This document shows positions 20,009 to 30,506 of a DNA stretch of 64,000 bases, one piece after another; positions within the stretch are counted from its first letter, which is position 1, and the number at the start of each line of letters is the position of its first letter. The stretch comes from Acinetobacter sp. LoGeW2-3 (GTDB lineage: Bacteria > Pseudomonadota > Gammaproteobacteria > Pseudomonadales > Moraxellaceae). Location: contig NZ_CP024011.1 in assembly GCF_002688565.1 (NCBI RefSeq), forward strand, positions 3,114,336 through 3,178,335, in the 5' to 3' direction. The translations under genes and the position numbers were made by a program. Under the pieces are notes generated by a model. It was not told the DNA's origin, made no database searches, and worked only from the letters and a program-made list of their open reading frames with translations.

Positions 20009-21142
20009 TTAATAGATCGACATATGATTACGGTGAATCATTTCCAATGAACGCGCTTCACCTAAGACCTGATGGACTTTATCCGATGCCAAACCTTTGA
20101 CGATTTCAGCCGAACGTGAACTGAAGTTCACACGACCAACAGCAATACGGTGACCTTGTGTATCCACACATTCCACCACATCACCACGTTCAAAGTGCCC
20201 TTCTACTGCTTTAACACCAACTGGCAACAAGCTGCGGTGGTTTTCTTTAATGGCCTTAATCGCACCATCATCAATCACCAGACGACCTGCTGTTTGTAAG
20301 TGTGCTGCTAACCATTGCTGATGTGCAGTCAAGCGGTCATCATCAGTGATAAATAAAGTACCCAGCATTTCACCTGTCATCAGACGCGATAAAACACAAT
20401 CACTATCGCCACTGGCAATCAGCGTTGGACAACCAGACTTCGCCGCCAGACGTGCAGCACGGACTTTGGTCAACATACCACCACGACCAAATTTACCACC
20501 ACCGCCGGCCATATCAAACAGGCTCTCATCCATTGCACGCACTGTATGGAACAGTTTAGCATCCGGATTAGAACGTGGATCTGAGTCGAACATGCCTTCC
20601 TGATCGGTCAGGATAATCAACAGATCAGCATGGACCTGACCCGCCACCATCGCAGCGAGCGTATCGTTATCACCAAAGCGGATTTCATCAGTCGAAACGG
20701 TGTCATTTTCATTAATCACCGGAATCACACGCCATTCAATCAGGTGCTGCAAGGCATCACATGAGTTGAGATAGCGGCGACGATCTGCCAGGTCGTCATG
20801 AGTTAACAATACCTGAGCGGTCTGGATCTGGTGTTTATCCAATACGCTTGACCAGGTATGAATAAGGCCCATCTGACCGATGGCAGCGCAAGCCTGAAGA
20901 CTGGGTAGATCGGTGGGTCGATTCTCAAGTTTCATTCGAACCATACCTTCAGCCACAGCACCTGATGACACAAGAATAATCTCATGTCCGGCATTGTGTA
21001 GATCTGCGATTTGTCCCGCCCAATGCGAGATGGCATCTAAATCTAAACCTTGCCCGTTTGCTGTGAGTAAAGATGATCCGATTTTAACAACGATTCGTTT
21101 ACAACCCTTGAGCTGACGTTGCCCATCTACCACTTCTATCAT
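20009..21142 (-). CDS. proB: Glutamate 5-kinase
   Basis: First step of proline synthesis: ATP-dependent phosphorylation of glutamate. The 377-aa protein has the amino-acid kinase domain (VVKIGSSLL at 18-26, [31 protein letters not shown]) and a C-terminal PUA domain from about residue 285 (GRLVIDDGA ... GDVVECVD). It lies 27 bp downstream of obgE on the same strand and is probably co-transcribed. Feedback inhibition by proline is a family property, not visible here. Confidence 0.96.
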   Translation of the reverse strand: MIEVVDGQRQLKGCKRIVVKIGSSLLTANGQGLDLDAISHWAGQIADLHNAGHEIILVSSGAVAEGMVRMKLENRPTDLPSLQACAAIGQMGLIHTWSSVLDKHQIQTAQVLLTHDDLADRRRYLNSCDALQHLIEWRVIPVINENDTVSTDEIRFGDNDTLAAMVAGQVHADLLIILTDQEGMFDSDPRSNPDAKLFHTVRAMDESLFDMAGGGGKFGRGGMLTKVRAARLAAKSGCPTLIASGDSDCVLSRLMTGEMLGTLFITDDDRLTAHQQWLAAHLQTAGRLVIDDGAIKAIKENHRSLLPVGVKAVEGHFERGDVVECVDTQGHRIAVGRVNFSSRSAEIVKGLASDKVHQVLGEARSLEMIHRNHMSIY

Positions 21143-21169
21143 CTTGTCCTCAGACTTATCTTTAAAAGA

Positions 21170-22387
<1,218 letters not shown>

Positions 22388-22641
22388 CTAAAAACTTTAA
22401 AACCGCCTATTCTGCCATATTTTAAAGCATTTCTCGACTATATTTATGCACTATTCCATGAAGATCGCTCATTTCAAGAGTAATTTCATTCAGCTTGTTT
22501 CAAAATATAAAATCGTCTGAAAAATATTCAGTCACTTACAATTTAAGATATAGTTTTTAAAGCTTAATTGATCGTTTTTTATTATTTCTGATTTGGCATA
22601 GGGCTGCCTATAGTGCTCAGCGTCGAAAAAGAGTCCATGGT

Positions 22642-23838
22642 ATGCCTATGACCACAGAAAGGAATGCTGTCAGCCCATTGTCATCACAATTTGTATTACT
22701 TATGGCAATGGCGTGTGGTCTATGTGCTGGATCTACTTATTATAGTCAGCCTCTAATTTATTCGATTGAAGAAGGTTTAAGCATCACGACCAGTCAGGCC
22801 GGCTTAACAGTGGTAATCGCTCAGATTGGTTATGTACTGGGTTTAATGCTTTTAGTACCGTTAGGTGACTTTCTAAATAAACGTAAGCTGGTGGTCAGCT
22901 TGATGGTCTTCGCGGCGACTTCTCAGATTCTTCTCTCGTTAAGTACCACGCTAAGCACCTTGTATTTATTTACCTTGTTCGCTACTTTTGGTGCTATTTC
23001 CGCACAGGTTCTGATTCCTTTTGCTTCTACGATCAGTCCACCTGAATCCAGTGCTGCTACAGTAGGCAAGCTCATGAGTGGTCTGGTGATGGGCATTATC
23101 CTGTCACGAACCTTTGCTGGCTTTGTTTCGACTTACTGGACTTGGGAAGGTGTGTATCTATCCAGTGGTATCATTACTCTACTGTTTGCAATACTCATGT
23201 GGAAAAAACTGCCAGATACTCAACCTCAGGTTGGATTAACTATTGGTGGTATTTATCGTTCCCTATTTTTCATTGCTAGGCAAAATCCGCATCTGATTCG
23301 TCGAGCTTGTGCCGGTGCCTTGGCTTTTGGCATTTTATCCATGATTTTTACCTCTATGACTTTCGTCTTAGGCAATGATCCATACTACTTCACCGACTTT
23401 GAAATTGGGTTATTTGGGTTACTCGGTGTGATTGGAATTTTTTCATCGAGCTGGTCCGGCCGAACGGTTGGTGCAGGTCGAGAAAATCTGGTTGCTGTGC
23501 TTTGCATTAGCCTTATGCTGCTTTCTTGTATTCCCCTCTATTTCGCTCAGCAAAATATTTTGGTATATGCAGTTGGTGTGCTGATGGCATATTTTGGTCT
23601 GACTGCCTTTCACGTGCTAAACCAAAACCTAGTATATCGGATCGATCTGAAATCACGTTCCCGAATTAATGCGGTGTATATGACCATTTACTTTAGCGGT
23701 GCAGCTTTAGGTTCACTCGGTGCAGTCTACGCTTGGCAACACTTTGAATGGATGGGCTGTGTAATTCTAGGTTTAGTTTTCTCAATTGGAATTTTACTGA
23801 TTGATCGAGTTGATTTTAGGAAGATGATCAAAAAGTAA
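22642..23838 (+). CDS. MFS transporter, drug/sugar efflux type
   Basis: 398 aa with about twelve hydrophobic segments and the MFS loop 2-3 motif as GDFLNKRKLV (~74-83). The N-terminal CAGSTYYSQPLIYSIEEGL is typical of a group of efflux-type MFS proteins often annotated as AraJ- or YnfM-like. The substrate is unknown. It is monocistronic; a weak hairpin (23850-23873) follows. No adjacent regulator points to a ligand. Confidence 0.85.
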   Translation: MPMTTERNAVSPLSSQFVLLMAMACGLCAGSTYYSQPLIYSIEEGLSITTSQAGLTVVIAQIGYVLGLMLLVPLGDFLNKRKLVVSLMVFAATSQILLSLSTTLSTLYLFTLFATFGAISAQVLIPFASTISPPESSAATVGKLMSGLVMGIILSRTFAGFVSTYWTWEGVYLSSGIITLLFAILMWKKLPDTQPQVGLTIGGIYRSLFFIARQNPHLIRRACAGALAFGILSMIFTSMTFVLGNDPYYFTDFEIGLFGLLGVIGIFSSSWSGRTVGAGRENLVAVLCISLMLLSCIPLYFAQQNILVYAVGVLMAYFGLTAFHVLNQNLVYRIDLKSRSRINAVYMTIYFSGAALGSLGAVYAWQHFEWMGCVILGLVFSIGILLIDRVDFRKMIKK

Positions 23839-23849
23839 GTTATTGATGA

Positions 23850-23878
23850 GGAATAAATCGTGTGGTTTATTCCTTCTA
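23850..23878 (+). terminator. Weak hairpin after the MFS gene
   Basis: GGAATAAA (23850-23857) pairs with TTTATTCC (23866-23873); only a short T-rich tail follows. Confidence 0.5.
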
Positions 23879-23894
23879 AAATTATATACAACAA

Positions 23895-24494
23895 TTAATC
23901 ATCCTCAAACCGATATAAAGCAATTTTTTCTAGTTGCTCCACTAATTCCCCATATAAGCTCGTATAATTTATAGATAAGCACGTATTAATTAGTTTTTCA
24001 TCCGCGATACCGAAGCCCCTAATTCTAAGTACATTTTCTATCAAATTTAATAAATCAATCATCTTCAAGAAACAATTATTATCTTTATCTAATTCAAGAC
24101 TTAAAATACCCAAATCTTTACTCAAACATTTTTTAATTTTTACTATTTTTTCAACATTTTGATCAAGCGTATTTATACTACCTGATTTAATATTTTTAAT
24201 ATTGTCAATAAAATTTAATAAATATCTAATCTCTCCTACTTCTTGGTTTATTTTTTCACGCAAATTCATTGCAATTTGAGCTAAAACTTCAGCCCTCTTC
24301 TGCTCCCTCCAACTCGTATAAGTCATCAATACCGCTATAGGAGCAAATATTGCTGCCGACCAAAGTAAAAGATTCGTAGCTAAAGTGATATCAACTTCTA
24401 AAAGTTTAAAGATCGCATAAATTGCGATGCACAAAGTTAAGATAATTGCATACACTGCCAGCAAAGTAGCAACCAAATTTTCTAATTTTTTCAT
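23895..24494 (-). CDS. Membrane protein with two TM helices and a helical cytoplasmic domain
   Basis: 199 aa. Two transmembrane segments lie at about 9-32 and 38-60 and are separated by a short loop; a long helical, Lys/Asp/Glu-rich C-terminal domain follows (~65-199). No recognised domain. The AT-rich codon use and isolated position suggest an accessory gene. The topology resembles small effector- or toxin-associated membrane proteins, but nothing specific supports that. Function unknown. Confidence 0.65.
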   Translation of the reverse strand: MKKLENLVATLLAVYAIILTLCIAIYAIFKLLEVDITLATNLLLWSAAIFAPIAVLMTYTSWREQKRAEVLAQIAMNLREKINQEVGEIRYLLNFIDNIKNIKSGSINTLDQNVEKIVKIKKCLSKDLGILSLELDKDNNCFLKMIDLLNLIENVLRIRGFGIADEKLINTCLSINYTSLYGELVEQLEKIALYRFEDD

Positions 24495-24523
24495 TCATTG
24501 CTTCCCCAAAAGCAATTTAATTT

Positions 24524-24898
24524 TTATTTCGCAACACGCTCTTTATTTTCCAAAATCTCCGGCAGACTACGCTCTAACCAGCCAATCAGATAATTTATTT
24601 TTTCCGCAGCCTGCGAACCGGTAATCGTCAGCTGATATTCCACTTTAGGTGGTACAACTGGATAGACCGTTCTTAAAATGAAGCCATCCTGCTCCAGCAT
24701 TTTCAGCGTCTGTGCCAGCATCTTTTCACTGACGCCTTCAATACGCTGTTTCAGCTCACTAAAACGATGAACGCCATCACTCAAGCAACGCAACACCAGA
24801 ATCGACCATTTATTAGCAAGGTGTTCCAGAATTTCACGCGAAGGACATTCTGTTGATAAAACCTGACCCAGTAATTTACTGGTTTCATAAGTAGACAT
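24524..24898 (-). CDS. HxlR-family transcriptional regulator
   Basis: A 124-aa winged-helix repressor/activator of the HxlR (MarR-like) family. The HxlR pattern is clear: CPSREILEHLANKWSILVLRCL (18-39), GVHRFSELKQRIEGVSEKMLAQTLKMLEQDGF (42-73), then a wing with R-x-V-YP-VPPKVEY-LT. Cys18 occupies the position used for redox or aldehyde sensing in some HxlR members. The target is unknown; there is no divergent enzyme gene next to it. It lies 29 bp upstream of the membrane-protein gene on the same strand and may be co-transcribed with it. Confidence 0.88.
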   Translation of the reverse strand: MSTYETSKLLGQVLSTECPSREILEHLANKWSILVLRCLSDGVHRFSELKQRIEGVSEKMLAQTLKMLEQDGFILRTVYPVVPPKVEYQLTITGSQAAEKINYLIGWLERSLPEILENKERVAK

Positions 24899-25042
24899 AA
24901 TATTTTCTCTAATTTATAAACTTACTTTTTCGCATGTACTTTCATTTAGAAAGTTATCAGATCAAGATTTCATCAGCAAGGTGATTTTTAAAATTAATCT
25001 TCCACTTAAATCGAAAAATTAAACCCAAAACTCATGCAATAA

Positions 25043-25070
25043 AAAAGAGCCTCAAATGAGGCTCTTTTAT
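25043..25070. terminator. Terminator of gap
   Basis: 12-bp stem AAAAGAGCCTCA / TGAGGCTCTTTT with an AA loop, 17 bp past the gap stop. Confidence 0.92.
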
Positions 25071-25084
25071 CAGCTAAACACTAA

Positions 25085-26542
25085 TTAAGCATTAGTTTCA
25101 GCAGGAACTTTTGGATAGCTTACGCCGCCCATTTGTTCAGCAATACGAAGTACCTGGCAGCTATAACCCACTTCGTTATCGTACCAAACGTAAGCAGTTA
25201 AACGGTTGCGTGAAGTGATTGTCGCTTGAGCGTCGAATACACCTGCAGTACGTGAACCGATAAAGTCAGAAGATACAACTTCAGTAGAGTTTGTATAACC
25301 GATTTGACCTTGAAGGTTAGAATTGATAGAGATTTGGCGAATGTATTCATTCACTTCGTCACGATCAACTTCTTTATCTAAAGTCAGGTTCAGAATAGCT
25401 AAAGATACGTTTGGAGTTGGAACACGTACAGAGTTACCAGTCAACTTGCCTTTAAGCGCAGGAAGTGCTTTCGCAACTGCTTTAGCAGCGCCAGTTTCAG
25501 TGATTACCATGTTCAGTGTAGCAGCACGACCACGACGATCCGCTTTATGGTAGTTGTCGATCAGGTTCTGGTCATTCGTAAATGAGTGAACTGTTTCAAC
25601 ATGACCATTGATCACTGTGTACTTGTCGTTTAACACTTTCAAAGTTGGAGTGATTGCGTTTGTTGTACAGCTTGCTGCAGAGATGATTTTATCTTCATCA
25701 AGGATGTCAGCTTGGTTCACGCCGTATACAACGTTCTTCATGTCACCTTTACCAGGTGCAGTCAAAATTACACGCGCAGCGCCTGGGCATTTCAGGTGTT
25801 GCGCAAGACCTTCAGCATCACGCCATTTACCAGTGTTGTCGATCACTAATGCATTTTCGATACCGTATGCAGTGTAATCCACTTCAGATGGGTTTGATGC
25901 ATAGATTACTTTGATGAATTGACCGTTCGCAATGATTGCTTCGTTTTCTTCATCTACAGAAATCGTACCAGCGAATGGACCGTGGATTGAGTCACGACGT
26001 AATAAAGACGCACGTTTTTCCAGGTCACCATCAGATGATTTACGAACAACGATTGCTTTCAGGCTTAGACCACGACCAAGACCAGATTGGCTGATCATTA
26101 GACGAGCAAGGATACGACCGATACGACCGAAACCGTAAAGAACAACGTCTTTGTTTTCTACAGTTGTTGCGCTGCCTTCAAGAGACTTAACAGCATCTGC
26201 TACAAATGCATCAATGTCGCCACCTTGAGCTTTATATGCTTCAGCAAGTTTGCCTAGATCAATTTCAGCAGTACCGATGTTTTCAACTTTAGCCAATGCT
26301 TCAAGAATTGGGAAAGTGTTTACAACAGAAAGTTCAACATCAAGAACGCGAGTACGGCGGTGAGCTTTAAGGATCTGGATTACAGAACGGTTAATTAAAG
26401 AACGACCGTATACTGTAACTACGATGTTTTTTTCACGGTACAATTGGCCTACTAGGGCAATCATACGTTCCGCGATTTCTTCACGGTTTTTCCAGCGACC
26501 TTGGTGCTCTGCATGGAGGGCAACGATAGTGTCTTTGCTCAC
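25085..26542 (-). CDS. gap: Glyceraldehyde-3-phosphate dehydrogenase with N-terminal extension
   Basis: Interconverts glyceraldehyde-3-phosphate and 1,3-bisphosphoglycerate with NAD(P). The catalytic domain has GFGRIGR (137-143, NAD-binding) and the active-site Cys292 in SAASCTTNA. The protein is 485 aa rather than the usual ~335, with a ~125-residue extension before the Rossmann fold (MSKDTIVALHAEHQGRW...) that looks helical and holds no motif I know. Long forms like this occur in Acinetobacter and Pseudomonas. The gene stands alone with its own terminator. A mainly gluconeogenic role is inferred from the lack of a classical glycolytic route in Acinetobacter. Confidence 0.93.
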   Translation of the reverse strand: MSKDTIVALHAEHQGRWKNREEIAERMIALVGQLYREKNIVVTVYGRSLINRSVIQILKAHRRTRVLDVELSVVNTFPILEALAKVENIGTAEIDLGKLAEAYKAQGGDIDAFVADAVKSLEGSATTVENKDVVLYGFGRIGRILARLMISQSGLGRGLSLKAIVVRKSSDGDLEKRASLLRRDSIHGPFAGTISVDEENEAIIANGQFIKVIYASNPSEVDYTAYGIENALVIDNTGKWRDAEGLAQHLKCPGAARVILTAPGKGDMKNVVYGVNQADILDEDKIISAASCTTNAITPTLKVLNDKYTVINGHVETVHSFTNDQNLIDNYHKADRRGRAATLNMVITETGAAKAVAKALPALKGKLTGNSVRVPTPNVSLAILNLTLDKEVDRDEVNEYIRQISINSNLQGQIGYTNSTEVVSSDFIGSRTAGVFDAQATITSRNRLTAYVWYDNEVGYSCQVLRIAEQMGGVSYPKVPAETNA

Positions 26543-26782
26543 AGATACGTCCTCTAATTAATTGTAAATCTAAGCATAAATTTCAAAACCCCATAATTGT
26601 AATGGAATTGGCAGCAAGTTTGAATCAAAAGCTGCCAAAGTCTTGATGAAAAAGGCCTATATTCACTATAAATTTTGAAAATAATTGGAATTAGTCAGAT
26701 GATTTTACATTTAAAAATTGAAAAACTAGGTTTTTAAACATCTGACCAAGATTTTTGTTAAATGTTGTTTATTCAAACAGAT

Positions 26783-28549
26783 TTAGATCTCAAAGCTGAC
26801 CACATTATCCCGATCAAGCTGTACCTTGCTTCCTGCCGAGAAATTCATATCCAGACTCATGGAAGCATTGAAGTTTTCTACATCAAAATCATCATAGGTT
26901 TCTGGTAAATGAATTAGTACAGGTAACCGGGTTAAACCATTGTCCCCACATGGAAAGGCATAATGACGCTCAATCTGCTGAAAACTTTGCATACTTTCAA
27001 ACTCTAGGAACACACTACTATTTTCATGAGTTCTTGGTACCTGAATAATTTCCAGAAACATGCTGCGTTTGAGCTGCTTTAATTTATTCTCAGCAATATC
27101 GATAGCTTCATCTGAATTATCCTTAGACCAAAGCTTTTTAAACATAGATTTTTTCTCATGTTCAGCTTTCTGGCGATTCAGAGTCCTAATATATTTGTTC
27201 AGATCCCGATACTGCTGCACATTACTTGCAATAGTTTCCTGAATATCTTTAATCGGCTGCTCAGAGCGCTGATGCATCACCTGCCATTCATGCGAATTGG
27301 TCGGGATGAAAGTTTCACCTTTACGTTTTTCCAGTAAGCGGATAAACGCCAATAACTTATATTCAAAATTCTGGATATATTGATTGAACATAAATCCTGG
27401 CTGAGATTTGAAATCACGGTAATAGGCCAAAATTTCAGTAAATATTTTATGGACATGTAAATAAAGATAAGCAAATTCTTCAATATGAGATAAATGATCA
27501 CGAATCGCATCACGCATTGGCAGCAGAATTTCACGTGTCAAAATTTCTTCAAACTGCTTTAAATGGCGTTGTGCTACCACATCGGCATTTTTCTCAACCA
27601 CCTGAATCGGCTCAACCAGTAAAGGCAATAACTTCGATTCAGAAATCTGTTCCAGATTATGCACAATATCCATCACATCTAGATGGATCTGGCTCTGCAA
27701 GGTCACCATGCGCTGCATCTGGGATTTCAGCGTTTCAACCGCTTCTTCTTCCATATTCTCTTGCAGATCCAGCACCAGAATATTCAGATAGACCTGATCT
27801 TCGAGCGCACCTTTTTCTTCAATCAGGAAACGGCGAATAGAATACGGGTTTTGGTGTACATCCATCACGGGTGCAACAATGAATAAAAATTGTGAAGTAC
27901 GGACAATGTCAAAATGGCGGATTTGCTGCTCTTTGATCAGAAAATAACGAAATAGCGGGTGTTGCATTTCCGCAGTCTGTTTTTTTAATAAAGGCTTATA
28001 CCAATAACCTAACAACTGCTGCTTGATAAACACTTCAATGATAAAGCATTTAACCTGCTCTTCTGTCAGCTTACGCACACCTTCGACTGGCTGTAATTGA
28101 AGACCACGAATAATTTCAGCAGCATTCAACAGAAAGGTACGACGTAACTCCAGCTTTTCACGCTGCATCTGGAAGTTTTCATCAACTTCAATTTTATCAA
28201 TCTGCTCGAGTACGTTTTCCAGGTAATCCGCAACTTGCAAGCTGTCATTCAACCCGAGTAGGCTTTTTAGAGATAGGCCGAAAGTACTGGCATAATAACG
28301 CATCCGGTCATTCAGAAACTTTTGGCTTAATGCCTCTACCGAATGATAGGATTGATAACGATATTGGTTGGTTTCCTGATCCCAAAGAATTTTCTTAGGT
28401 TTCAAAATTTGAAAGTCCACACTTTCTTTTAGCTCAGGCGAGACATCTGCCAGAACGGTTTTAAGTTCCCGCTCCCATTCTAAATCCAGACTTGGCTCCA
28501 ATTGCGACAAGCGAGCACGCAACTGATATGGAATGGTGATCTCTGACAT
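26783..28549 (-). CDS. Large conserved protein of unknown function
   Basis: 588 aa, no signal peptide and no clear membrane segment. Most of the chain is predicted helical, with charged heptad-like stretches (~135-160, ~255-330, ~430-500) that may form coiled coils. The C-terminal ~70 residues look beta-rich and end with a FSAGSKVQLDRDNVVSFEI segment. I recognise no domain, and there are no nucleotide-binding or catalytic motifs. The codon use matches the core genome, so it is probably a lineage-conserved gene. Long helical proteins of this kind can be scaffolds, but that is speculation. Confidence 0.75.
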   Translation of the reverse strand: MSEITIPYQLRARLSQLEPSLDLEWERELKTVLADVSPELKESVDFQILKPKKILWDQETNQYRYQSYHSVEALSQKFLNDRMRYYASTFGLSLKSLLGLNDSLQVADYLENVLEQIDKIEVDENFQMQREKLELRRTFLLNAAEIIRGLQLQPVEGVRKLTEEQVKCFIIEVFIKQQLLGYWYKPLLKKQTAEMQHPLFRYFLIKEQQIRHFDIVRTSQFLFIVAPVMDVHQNPYSIRRFLIEEKGALEDQVYLNILVLDLQENMEEEAVETLKSQMQRMVTLQSQIHLDVMDIVHNLEQISESKLLPLLVEPIQVVEKNADVVAQRHLKQFEEILTREILLPMRDAIRDHLSHIEEFAYLYLHVHKIFTEILAYYRDFKSQPGFMFNQYIQNFEYKLLAFIRLLEKRKGETFIPTNSHEWQVMHQRSEQPIKDIQETIASNVQQYRDLNKYIRTLNRQKAEHEKKSMFKKLWSKDNSDEAIDIAENKLKQLKRSMFLEIIQVPRTHENSSVFLEFESMQSFQQIERHYAFPCGDNGLTRLPVLIHLPETYDDFDVENFNASMSLDMNFSAGSKVQLDRDNVVSFEI

Positions 28550-28674
28550 GCCCTATCCTCTTAAAAACTCTTCAATTTTGTATCGATTATTTAATTCGTT
28601 AAAATTGTACACAATTCAGAAGATGATTAAATCAGTATTATCTAACAAATATTAAACTTATTGAGAAAGAGTTA

Positions 28675-29610
28675 TCATTTTTCTTGCTTAAGTCTTTCTA
28701 ATTGTTCTAGCTTAAGATTTAGGTCACGTCTATTGCGTTGCTGTTGATGTAAATGCAATACCCCCTCTATCACTAACAAAACCACTGCCAGCCAAATCGG
28801 AATATAAGTCAACCACTCTCCTGATTCCACCCGTTCCCCGAGTGTCATCGAAGCAAAAGCCAGCAGCACCGGTTCGAGATAACTCAACAGACCAAAAATC
28901 ACAAAAGGTAGATAACGGCTTGCCAGAATATAGCTTCCTAATCCTAATGCACTCAAGAAACCTAAGCCCAATACAGCGAAGACGAGATGAGGGAAATTAA
29001 TAATTAAATTAAAAGAATCGCTATGCACAAAGCCCAGATAGATTGCTACTGGAAGAATAAGACACAAATCCCACCAAAATCCACCCAAATGATCCGTCCC
29101 AAAACGACGACGCAGGAAAAAATAGAGTGGATAAGCTAAAGCGACATAAACGGTTTCCCAAGCAATAAATCCAATGCGCCAGATTTCATGTCCTACACCG
29201 AGTACAGCACATGCTACTGCCGCCATCTGCCAGGCAGACAGTTTTTCCTTATAAAGTACGCAACCCACCAGCACCATCACCAACGGCAATAGAAAATAAC
29301 CAAGCGACACTTGCAAGCCACGACCATTAATCGGCCCCCACAGGAATAACCAGAGCTGTGTCGTACAAAGCAAAGAGCTGATAATCAGCCAGATTAGAAA
29401 AGTCGGCTGTTTTAGAATTCGCTTAAAAATACTGCTAATGTGATTGAGATCACCTGACCACCACATAAAAGCTGTCAAAAATGGCAGGGTCGCCAGCATA
29501 CGCCATGCAAAGGTTTGCTCACTGTCCAGTGGCTGCAAAAAAGGCGTGAAAATATAAAGCACACCAAAAACCATCGATGCTAAAACTGACAGCGCGATAC
29601 CTTTATACAT
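28675..29610 (-). CDS. EamA-family transporter, RarD-like
   Basis: 311 aa with ten hydrophobic helices arranged as two EamA repeats (~1-140 and ~145-285) and a hydrophilic, Gln/Arg-rich C-terminal tail. The beginning (MYKGIALSVLASMVFGVLYIF...) and the segment ending GPINGRGLQVSLGYFLLPL match RarD-type permeases. The substrate is unknown; RarD proteins are only loosely linked to chloramphenicol sensitivity. A single gene, not in an obvious operon. Confidence 0.85.
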   Translation of the reverse strand: MYKGIALSVLASMVFGVLYIFTPFLQPLDSEQTFAWRMLATLPFLTAFMWWSGDLNHISSIFKRILKQPTFLIWLIISSLLCTTQLWLFLWGPINGRGLQVSLGYFLLPLVMVLVGCVLYKEKLSAWQMAAVACAVLGVGHEIWRIGFIAWETVYVALAYPLYFFLRRRFGTDHLGGFWWDLCLILPVAIYLGFVHSDSFNLIINFPHLVFAVLGLGFLSALGLGSYILASRYLPFVIFGLLSYLEPVLLAFASMTLGERVESGEWLTYIPIWLAVVLLVIEGVLHLHQQQRNRRDLNLKLEQLERLKQEK

Positions 29611-29726
29611 TCACCACCCCAAAATCTCTTTGCGCGCATTATATCGGGATGTCTTCCAGAATACTTGCCTGTATTCTTTGATCGAATGATAAATTTTCTA
29701 TTTAAAGCTTCTGATTTTTTGAATAT

Positions 29727-29752
29727 AAAAAACCATGCCGAAGCATGGTTTG
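29727..29752 (-). terminator. Terminator of the lipocalin gene
   Basis: On the minus strand AAACCATGC-TTCG-GCATGGTTT forms a stem with the very stable UUCG loop followed by a T-run. Confidence 0.9.
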
Positions 29753-29766
29753 AGGAGAAACATAGA

Positions 29767-30354
29767 TTATCGTGCTGTTTGTTTGGTATGGATCAGATCA
29801 CTCAGGTCATAGCCGACAGATTTCGCATATTCCAGGTATTCATTTACTACCGCCTGATCTGGTTGCGGTGTACGTGACAATACCCACATATATTTACGTT
29901 TCGGCTCACCGACCAATACAGTCTGGTAATTATCATCCAGTTTCAAGACCCAATAATCACCACGCGCAATTGGAATCCAGCGAATCGCTTCTGGTAAGAA
30001 GCTAACTTTTAACTTGGTATTGTATGGTGCATTCTGTACAAATGCTTCACCCACTGAAGCAGTCTGAGTACCATCCTTTTTAATACAACGGTTATCGACT
30101 TTAATATTGCCATTTTCATTTAATGTATAAGTAGCAGTCACATCACGATCACATTTATTCTGGAACTGAAGTGGCTTACGTGCAACTTCATACCAAGAAC
30201 CCAAATATTTATCCAATTCAACTCTTTCCACAGTTGGAAGCGGTTTGGTATCTGCATAGGCCATGGTTGCAGCGCCCAAACCGAGAAGAACAGCACCACC
30301 TACCGTAATTTTGGCAATTTTCAAGCTTGCCTGAGAGAAATTCTTAGTTGTCAT
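29767..30354 (-). CDS. Lipocalin family protein (Blc-like)
   Basis: A beta-barrel that binds hydrophobic ligands in the periplasm or envelope. The start at 30354 (MTTKNFSQ) is preceded by AAAGGA at good spacing; an alternative start 15 bp upstream lies inside that ribosome-binding site. After a hydrophobic signal segment (~20-35, ending MAYA) comes the lipocalin signature LGSWYEVAR, then RCIKKDG and, near the C-terminus, the YMWVLSRTPQ strand. There is no lipobox cysteine, so unlike E. coli Blc it is probably soluble and exported. Ligand unknown. Confidence 0.88.
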   Translation of the reverse strand: MTTKNFSQASLKIAKITVGGAVLLGLGAATMAYADTKPLPTVERVELDKYLGSWYEVARKPLQFQNKCDRDVTATYTLNENGNIKVDNRCIKKDGTQTASVGEAFVQNAPYNTKLKVSFLPEAIRWIPIARGDYWVLKLDDNYQTVLVGEPKRKYMWVLSRTPQPDQAVVNEYLEYAKSVGYDLSDLIHTKQTAR

Positions 30355-30465
30355 AAAGTATCCTTTCATTCACACAGATGAGTGAAGCACATGTTTTTGC
30401 GAAATTTTATCTGTGACAACAATAACGTCATCGTGTGAATGATTGTGTATCGATATGTAAGATTT

Positions 30466-30491
30466 ATGATTAGTTTTGCACAACTAATCAT
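30466..30491. terminator. Hairpin downstream of uvrB
   Basis: ATGATTAGTT (30466-30475) pairs exactly with AACTAATCAT (30482-30491). No strong T-run follows on the minus strand, so termination here is uncertain. Confidence 0.45.
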
Positions 30492-30506
30492 AGGCAGATC
30501 AGATGC

